From positions 1 through 9,262 of the forward strand of contig JAFKFE010000543.1 of NCBI GenBank assembly GCA_017308345.1: a DNA stretch of 9,262 nucleotides, given 5' to 3'. Source of the DNA: Alphaproteobacteria bacterium. GTDB lineage: Bacteria; Pseudomonadota; Alphaproteobacteria; Rhizobiales; Rhizobiaceae. The translations under genes and the position numbers were made by a program. Of the stretch, positions 1 through 4,741 are shown one piece after another (within the stretch, counting starts at the first letter, position 1; the number at the start of each line of letters is the position of its first letter). The notes beneath the pieces were generated by a model. The model saw nothing but the letters and a program-made list of their open reading frames with translations. It ran no database searches and was not told the DNA's origin.

Positions 1-113
1 TCATCGACGACCTCGTCATGTGGACGGCGCACACGGATATTTTCGACGTCGATCCTCAGGCGCCGCAGCCGACGCTCGAGCAGATCTTCGCCGCAAGCTG
101 GGAGACCAGCTGA
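1..113 (+). CDS. 3' end of an unidentified upstream gene
   Basis: An open frame enters from the left edge (first complete codon at position 3) and ends at TGA 111-113. About 36 residues are visible, beginning IDDLVMWTAHTDIF and ending FAASWETS. I do not recognise the family from so short a tail. The stop overlaps the start of the DUF2169 gene by one base (TGATG), so it is very probably the preceding member of the same operon, and a T6SS accessory or structural role is inferred from that position only. The frame is preferred over the competing +1 frame starting with GTG at 20, because that reading would run the DUF2169 protein 31 residues further into low-complexity Arg/Ala sequence not typical of the family. 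Confidence 0.6.
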   Translation, partial: IDDLVMWTAHTDIFDVDPQAPQPTLEQIFAASWETS

Positions 114-1216
114 TGCAGATCTGGAACCAGATGGGCTATCCGCACGAGTCCACCATAGCCACGGACAAAGCCGGTCATGATTGGATCGTGGTGGTGGTGA
201 AAGGCACCTTCGATTTTCCGACGAAGCCTGGCGGGCTGGCGCAGAAATCTCGCGAGCAGGTTCCTCTAGTCATGGCCGACACGCACACCGCCATGCCCGG
301 CTATTCGGCAACGCTGTGGGAAACCGACTTCGCCTTCCGTAAATCGCGCTGCGATGTGGTGGCCAACGGCTATGCCTACGCGCCGGGAGGGCGCCCGGCG
401 GAGCGTGTGCCGGTCGGCATCAAAATCGGCAACTGGTCGAAGCGGTTCGAAGTGGTCGGACATCGCGAGTGGCGTGCCATCGGACCGGTCTTCACCGCGA
501 CCGCGCCACAACCCTTCCTGAAACTGCCGATCTCCTATGATGTCGCATGGGGCGGAGTCGACAGGCTGGACCCCGAGGACAAGCTGCCTGCCAGCTACAA
601 ATACAACCCCGTCGGCACCGGCTGGTCGCGAACCAGAAATCAACGCCTGATACCCGGCCTGCGGCTGCCGAATACGCAGGCCATCGGCGAGGAGATCCGC
701 TCACCGTTCGGTGACCACAAACCAATGAGCTTCGGACCGATAGGCCGCGGCTGGCCCGGACGGGCGGAATATGCCGGCACCTACGACCAGAACTGGGTCG
801 ACAATGTCTTTCCCTTTCTGCCGCAGGATTTCGACGAGCGTTACTTCCAGATGGCGCCATCCGACCAGCAGATCGATCTTCCTCGTGGAGGCGAGGACGT
901 CGTGTTGGTAAACCTGACGCCCGAAGGGCGCGTCGGCTTCCGGTTGCCGCCGACGACCTTACCGATATGTCTGTTCAAGGGGAGACGGCCTGCCTTTGAG
1001 GGAGATATCAATCCCGACACCATCCTCCTCGATCCAGAGGCGCGGCGGTTTTCGATGGTCTGGCGGTTAGCACATCGCATCAAGACAAGTCTGCTGGATT
1101 TCAGCGAATGCTGGCTGGGTCCGCCGACGCCCGGCATGCTTCTGGCCCGGGATACCGGCAAGCGATATGTTCGCGCGGGATTGTTGCCTCTCAATCGCGA
1201 TCGCGTGGCGCCATGA
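113..1216 (+). CDS. DUF2169 family T6SS effector adaptor/chaperone
   Basis: The protein has 367 aa, starting at ATG 113 with a GGGAG Shine-Dalgarno at 100-104. The whole length matches the DUF2169 pattern: a beta strand WIVVVVKGTFDFP (about 24-36), DVVANGYAYAPGG (81-93), an SYDVAWGG block (141-148), NPVGTG (165-170), the W-x-x-R/GTYD-x-x-W block (214-228), FPFLPQDFDERYFQMAPSDQQ around 233-253, and a VNLTPEG-x-x-x-FRLPP end (266-280). Members of this family are encoded beside PAAR-toxin genes and, in Agrobacterium, are linked to loading of the effector onto its VgrG. Here the gene lies two genes upstream of the DUF4150 toxin, so an adaptor role for that toxin is inferred. No signal peptide or membrane segment is seen, so it should be cytoplasmic. 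Its stop overlaps the next start (ATGA, 1213-1216), which points to translational coupling. Confidence 0.9.
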   Translation: MQIWNQMGYPHESTIATDKAGHDWIVVVVKGTFDFPTKPGGLAQKSREQVPLVMADTHTAMPGYSATLWETDFAFRKSRCDVVANGYAYAPGGRPAERVPVGIKIGNWSKRFEVVGHREWRAIGPVFTATAPQPFLKLPISYDVAWGGVDRLDPEDKLPASYKYNPVGTGWSRTRNQRLIPGLRLPNTQAIGEEIRSPFGDHKPMSFGPIGRGWPGRAEYAGTYDQNWVDNVFPFLPQDFDERYFQMAPSDQQIDLPRGGEDVVLVNLTPEGRVGFRLPPTTLPICLFKGRRPAFEGDINPDTILLDPEARRFSMVWRLAHRIKTSLLDFSECWLGPPTPGMLLARDTGKRYVRAGLLPLNRDRVAP

Positions 1217-2235
1217 CCGCTGGCGTCGACATTCTTTCGGTGGGGATGGTGACAGCCGTGGGCCTGAGTTCCGCCGCCGCATGCGCTGCCATGCGAGGCA
1301 AAATCGATGGCTTTCAAGAGACGGACTTCATCGTCCCCGGCGGGGAATGGCTGATCGGCGCGCCGGTGCCGTTGCCACGTAAGTGGCACGGCGAGAAACG
1401 TCTTGCCCATATCGCAGCGGCCGCTATCTGCGAGGCCCTGGAAGCGGTGCCGGAGGCGCGTGGCCAAACCGCTCTGCTTCTGTGCACCGCCGAGCAGGAT
1501 CGACCGGCCCGTCCCATCGTGAACGATTCGGACCTGTTGCGGCAGATTGCCAAAATCGCCGAGGTCGAGCTGGATGCCAGCAGCCGCATTATCGCGCATG
1601 GCAGGCCGTCCGGCCATGTGGCGCTGGAGCATACGCGCAAAATGATAGAATCGCGAAGCGCGCGCTATGTCCTGGTCGCCGGGGTCGACAGCTTTCTGAG
1701 CAGCCGCAGCATCGCGCATTATCTCAAACAGAAGCGCCTGCTCATTGCGGGCAACTCGAACGGCTTCATTCCGGGCGAGGCGGCGGCTGCATTTCTGTGC
1801 GGGCCGAGTGGCGGAGGCAGCTTCCACCTGATGGGTGTCGGGCTGGCGCGCGAGGAAGGTTCGATCCTGAATCGCCAAGACATACCGCTGCGCGGCGACG
1901 GCATGGTCCAGGCCTACGGCACCGCCCTCGCACAGGCACGCATCGGGATGAACCAGATCGGCTACAGGATCGCTGATCTGATCGGCGAGCAATACTGGTT
2001 CTCGCAGTCGACCCTGGCTTCGATCCGGCTGCTTCGTGGAGATCACGGCTTCCAGGATATTTGGTCGCCCAACGAGTTCCTCGGCAACGTCGGGGCCGCG
2101 GCCGTCCCCCTTATGGTCGGCATGGCGTGGACGGCAGCACGGAAAGACTATGCGGCCGGCAATCCGGTGCTGATCGAATCGTCCTCCGACGCCGGCATCT
2201 GCGGAGCCGCCATCTTTGCCAAGAGGGCGGCTTGA
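1213..2235 (+). CDS. Beta-ketoacyl-synthase-like (thiolase-fold) protein, probably inactive
   Basis: The protein has 340 aa, starting at ATG 1213, which overlaps the DUF2169 stop. The thiolase fold is recognisable: N-terminal VDILSVGMVTAVGLSSAAACAAMR (about 5-28), the core ARYVLVAGVDSFLS segment (150-163), an NGFIPGEAAAAFL segment (183-195) matching the R-D-G-F-x-x-G-E-G-A block of condensing enzymes, and FLGNVGAAAVPLM (289-301) matching the H-x-L-G-A-A-G block. The protein is shorter than a FabF-type enzyme (about 410 aa). The nucleophile region reads AHGRPSGH (128-135) where active enzymes have A-C-A-S-G, so the catalytic Cys is absent. The late active-site His before GAA is also replaced. 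No acyl carrier protein or other lipid gene is nearby. KS-like proteins beside DUF2169 and PAAR genes are a known T6SS arrangement; a structural or co-adaptor role is inferred rather than fatty-acid synthesis. Confidence 0.85.
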   Translation: MTAGVDILSVGMVTAVGLSSAAACAAMRGKIDGFQETDFIVPGGEWLIGAPVPLPRKWHGEKRLAHIAAAAICEALEAVPEARGQTALLLCTAEQDRPARPIVNDSDLLRQIAKIAEVELDASSRIIAHGRPSGHVALEHTRKMIESRSARYVLVAGVDSFLSSRSIAHYLKQKRLLIAGNSNGFIPGEAAAAFLCGPSGGGSFHLMGVGLAREEGSILNRQDIPLRGDGMVQAYGTALAQARIGMNQIGYRIADLIGEQYWFSQSTLASIRLLRGDHGFQDIWSPNEFLGNVGAAAVPLMVGMAWTAARKDYAAGNPVLIESSSDAGICGAAIFAKRAA

Positions 2236-3164
2236 TGGGTACGGTTTACGCCAACGGGCTGGAGATTTCCGCTAAGGCACAAGACAACAAGATCATCGCG
2301 GCGTTTCCCGATACTTGTTTCACGCCGCCTGAAAACCCCGCGACGCCACCCGGAGCGCCCATCCCCTACCCCACCTTCGGAATGGATTCCGACACCGATA
2401 ACGGCACGAGCACCGTGAAAATCGGCGGTCAGACGGTCGCGCAGAAGAATCTCTCCTACTACACCAGAACCACCGGAACCGAGGCCGGCTGCGCGGCCAA
2501 GAAAGGCATAATCACCTCGACGAATACGGGCAAGGCCTATGCCGCCGCCTGGTCGAGCAACGTCAAGGCACAGGGTGAGCCGGTACCGCGCAATACAGAT
2601 CGGGCGACCGTCAATCATGCTTCACCGCAGCCTAATGACGGCAACGGCGCGCTCGTCGGCGGTGGTGGCGGCGGTGGCGACGACGTCGACTGCGTCGAGT
2701 TGGCCAATCAGATCGAGCTTCTCCTTACGCGCAACAAGCGCGTCGAGAATCCAACGTCGAACAAGAAGAAGGGACCGAAGAAGCGGGGCGGGCAACATGG
2801 CTATCTTTTTCGCATCGCCGAGCAAAGATGCGGAGAACATGGCCCAGGCACTCCCGGCTGGGACAATCACCAGGGTGAGCTGGAAAGAGATTTCGCGGCT
2901 GTGCGCGATGCAATAGACCTCTTCATGGCCGCTTGCGATCTAGACGACGTCGACTTCGCGGAATCGAACAGAGAGAGGGATCGCGACACCAATATGAAAG
3001 AGGCTATCAAGGGGATAGCGGAGCGAGACCCACGCTATATGCCGGACCAGATCCAGCATCTGGGACAAGATCACGAACTCTGCAACGGCGGGGACCTGGC
3101 TGACGCGCGCGCGGACCGGACACTGAACCAGATCATGGAAATCATAAATTCAGGCATGGGCTGA
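2235..3164 (+). CDS. DUF4150 PAAR-like protein with C-terminal putative toxin domain
   Basis: The protein has 309 aa, starting at ATG 2235 with a GAGGG site at 2223-2227 and a one-base overlap with the preceding stop. Residues 1-130 form a DUF4150 (PAAR-like) domain: FPDTCFTPPENPATPPGAP (24-42), IPYPTFGM (43-50), DNGTSTVKIGGQTV (55-68), GTEAGCAAKKGI (81-92), AAAWSSNVKAQGE (103-115) and NHAS (127-130). This domain is expected to cap the VgrG needle. A linker follows with seven glycines (142-148) and a Lys/Arg-rich stretch (177-184), then a separate C-terminal region of about 120 residues containing GPGTPGWDNH (203-212), RDPRYMPDQI (264-273) and DARADRTLNQI (290-300). I cannot place this region in a named toxin family. 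The PDQI and late ARADRTLN elements faintly recall DNase-type polymorphic toxins, from memory only. The next gene starts in the stop codon, as effector/immunity pairs often do. Confidence 0.87.
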   Translation: MGTVYANGLEISAKAQDNKIIAAFPDTCFTPPENPATPPGAPIPYPTFGMDSDTDNGTSTVKIGGQTVAQKNLSYYTRTTGTEAGCAAKKGIITSTNTGKAYAAAWSSNVKAQGEPVPRNTDRATVNHASPQPNDGNGALVGGGGGGGDDVDCVELANQIELLLTRNKRVENPTSNKKKGPKKRGGQHGYLFRIAEQRCGEHGPGTPGWDNHQGELERDFAAVRDAIDLFMAACDLDDVDFAESNRERDRDTNMKEAIKGIAERDPRYMPDQIQHLGQDHELCNGGDLADARADRTLNQIMEIINSGMG

Positions 3165-3952
3165 TGAGATACTACGCACAGGCCGATCTGCTGACCTTTT
3201 CCCGCCAGTGGGTTTGGATCGCGTCCGATCGTGTTCATGAATTCGATGATGTCGTCGGGCGGCCGATCGCATCGCTCGACGCGCTCCACAGCGCGTCCGC
3301 TCGATATGTCAGGCGCCGGATGTCGATCCCGCCGGATGGTTCAATCTCGGAAGTTGCCGACGCCTTCATCGCAATGCTGAGCGAACTCGAGGCGAGCGGC
3401 GAGGATGTCGATCGCGTGTATGACTGGGCGTACTGCCTCACCCCTTTCATGCAGACCGAAAATGCAGTCCGGGCGATGCAGATCTGGGTTGAGACATTTA
3501 CCCGCTTCGCGCGGGGAAAACGCGACAGAGCCAAGTATGTCGACGAGGATTTCATGGAGCAACTCGCCCTGTCCTACGCGACAGCCGTGCTTCAGCCCAG
3601 CATTCAGTTCTCGCGGCGCTGCATGGAGACACGCAGCCTGTGGCTCGAGAATGCCAGCCGAAAGACCGAATTTGACAGCGTGCTCTGGAAATATGTCTTG
3701 GAGGAGGGACACTCCGATCCATCCGTCTTCATCAGTTCCGGGCACAGGGATGTGCTCGTTCGTGAATGGTGGCGCGCGATGCGCGGCACAATCAGTGCCG
3801 ACCAGATGAGGGGACTGCGGTTGGAGCAAGCTGAAAACATCCGCACCTTCAGCCAGACCAGGCAAGCATGGAAGCTGGACGGATCCGTCGATGAATCCAT
3901 GCTTGTGGCCGGCTTCCCCGAATTCGACAAGGTCGCAAGACTGGCAAATTGA
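3164..3952 (+). CDS. Unrecognised 262-aa protein, candidate immunity protein
   Basis: The gene begins at ATG 3164 inside the TGA of the toxin gene (TGATG) and ends at TGA 3952. I do not recognise the family. The sequence looks largely alpha-helical and soluble, with many Trp residues (including W16, W18, W88, W108, W160, W175, W202 and W203), charged helices such as SEVADAFIAMLSELEASGEDVDRVYDWAY (about 62-90), and a repeated Met/Arg pattern. It has no signal peptide and no membrane segment. Position immediately after a PAAR-linked C-terminal domain is the standard place for a cognate immunity gene, and a cytoplasmic immunity protein would imply a cytoplasmic target for the toxin. That function is inferred from position alone. 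Alternatives are another effector accessory protein or a second cargo. The gene is visibly less GC-rich than fha or the 5' part of vgrG, as expected for cassette genes. Confidence 0.8.
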   Translation: MRYYAQADLLTFSRQWVWIASDRVHEFDDVVGRPIASLDALHSASARYVRRRMSIPPDGSISEVADAFIAMLSELEASGEDVDRVYDWAYCLTPFMQTENAVRAMQIWVETFTRFARGKRDRAKYVDEDFMEQLALSYATAVLQPSIQFSRRCMETRSLWLENASRKTEFDSVLWKYVLEEGHSDPSVFISSGHRDVLVREWWRAMRGTISADQMRGLRLEQAENIRTFSQTRQAWKLDGSVDESMLVAGFPEFDKVARLAN

Positions 3953-3978
3953 GGGGAGCCCGGTGCTTACGCGACCGG
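3953..3978. terminator. Possible small hairpin between convergent operons
   Basis: Only 14 bp separate the stop of the plus-strand operon (3952) from the stop of the minus-strand operon (3967). A perfect 5-bp inverted repeat, CCGGT (3960-3964) and ACCGG (3974-3978) with a 9-base loop, spans the junction and includes the last codons of the minus gene. No T-tract follows on either strand, so it is a weak candidate for a shared terminator. Confidence 0.2.
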
Positions 3979-4308
3979 CAAGTTTGCGGCGATGTATTTC
4001 CTGACCTTGGCGATATCCAACTCCGAAATCCTCGGCGCGTCTGAGACGGACAGCATGCGCATGACGAACAGTTCGCCTTCCTCGGGAAATTCGTCGTATA
4101 GCTTCCTTGCGATGTCGCGGCCCACCTTGCCGGCCACGCGCAGCCCATCGAGATGGGCTTCAAGTTGGGCGACTATCCGAGCCAGACGCTCCTCGTCCAT
4201 ATCCGGATTTTCGTCCGGATTGAGCAGATGATGATCGTAAACCGTCCATAGGAACGCGGCCATCTCGGCATGCTGCCGCACGATATCGGGGATGGGCGGC
4301 GGGGCCAT
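3967..4308 (-). CDS. Short protein resembling the N-terminal head of TIGR02270 HEAT-repeat family
   Basis: The protein has 113 aa, starting at ATG 4308 in the overlap with the DUF6484 stop (TGATG) and ending at TAA 3967. The segments QHAEMAAFLW (12-21) and AHLDGLRVAG (51-60) match, from memory, the signature start of TIGR02270 proteins, which are commonly found in VgrG/DUF6484/DUF2169 neighbourhoods. Those proteins are several hundred residues long, with HEAT-type repeats following the head. Here the reading frame stops shortly after, with a distinct end GELFVMRMLSVSDAPRISELDIAKV around residues 78-102, and there is no room for repeats because the convergent operon begins 14 bp further on. 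It is either a stand-alone head module or a truncated family member. The frame has no internal stop and its coupling to the upstream gene is intact, so I treat it as functional. It is cytoplasmic, and its role in VgrG/effector loading is inferred. Confidence 0.8.
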   Translation of the reverse strand: MAPPPIPDIVRQHAEMAAFLWTVYDHHLLNPDENPDMDEERLARIVAQLEAHLDGLRVAGKVGRDIARKLYDEFPEEGELFVMRMLSVSDAPRISELDIAKVRKYIAANLPVA

Positions 4309-4733
4309 CAGTTCAAGTTCACCGATCCGCCACGGATGCGGTTGGAAACGCGCGCATGGCTGGTCACATAGGTCCCCCGGATCGTTATCCGACCATCCTT
4401 TTCCATGATGATCGTCGACTTGCCGCAACGCAGTTCGATACGTTCCTCTCCCACGATGGTCACCGCCTTTCCGTCCCGGACGACCTGCGGCGCCGTCGGC
4501 CCGCGAACAGGCTCGACGATGCGACCCACGATCAAAGGCCGACCCGCGTCGCCGTCCTGGAACAGGAGCGCCACCTCCGTCCCCATCATATCCGCGGTCA
4601 ACTCGGTAAGACTTTTCGCCCGCACCGCCGTTTCCTGAGGGTTTCCCACATAGACGACCAGCGGGGCACTTCCGTCGAAACCAAGGAAGACACCGATCAC
4701 CACCCCGTCAATTCGCTTCTTGGTCCTCGACAT
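4308..4733 (-). CDS. DUF6484 domain protein, VgrG-associated
   Basis: The protein has 141 aa, starting at ATG 4733, which lies 6 bp after a GAGG at 4743-4740. A TTG at 4745 overlapping the vgrG stop would add four residues and is less likely. The N-terminal half has the DUF6484 pattern: IDGVVIGVFLGFDGSAPLVVY (about 8-28), NP (31-32), then EVALLFQDGDAGRPLIVGRI (53-72). This OB-like segment resembles the gp5-like domain of VgrG. The C-terminal half is strand-rich: IELRCGKSTIIMEKDGRITIRG (99-120) and NRIRGGSVNLN at the very end (131-141). The KDG-x-I-x-I-x-G element also occurs in the tail of the neighbouring VgrG, which suggests a related beta-prism fold. Family members sit next to VgrG. Contact with the spike tip, or a bridge to the PAAR cap, is inferred. 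Confidence 0.83.
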   Translation of the reverse strand: MSRTKKRIDGVVIGVFLGFDGSAPLVVYVGNPQETAVRAKSLTELTADMMGTEVALLFQDGDAGRPLIVGRIVEPVRGPTAPQVVRDGKAVTIVGEERIELRCGKSTIIMEKDGRITIRGTYVTSHARVSNRIRGGSVNLN

Positions 4734-4741
4734 TTGCCGCC

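Noticed and set aside
20..112. GTG start at 20 giving a 31-residue N-terminal extension of the DUF2169 protein
   Set aside because: The extension is Arg/Ala-rich noise overlapping the upstream gene in another frame. ATG 113 has a GGGAG site at suitable spacing and begins where the family normally begins.
841..2046. 401-codon minus-strand open frame opposite the DUF2169 and KS-like genes
   Set aside because: It spans the boundary of two clearly supported genes, has no family resemblance, and the overlapping plus frames carry conserved motifs.
2640..2680. GGT/GGC repeat as a simple-sequence tract in the toxin gene
   Set aside because: It encodes an in-frame Gly7 linker between two domains with mixed codons. 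It does not look like a phase-variation tract.
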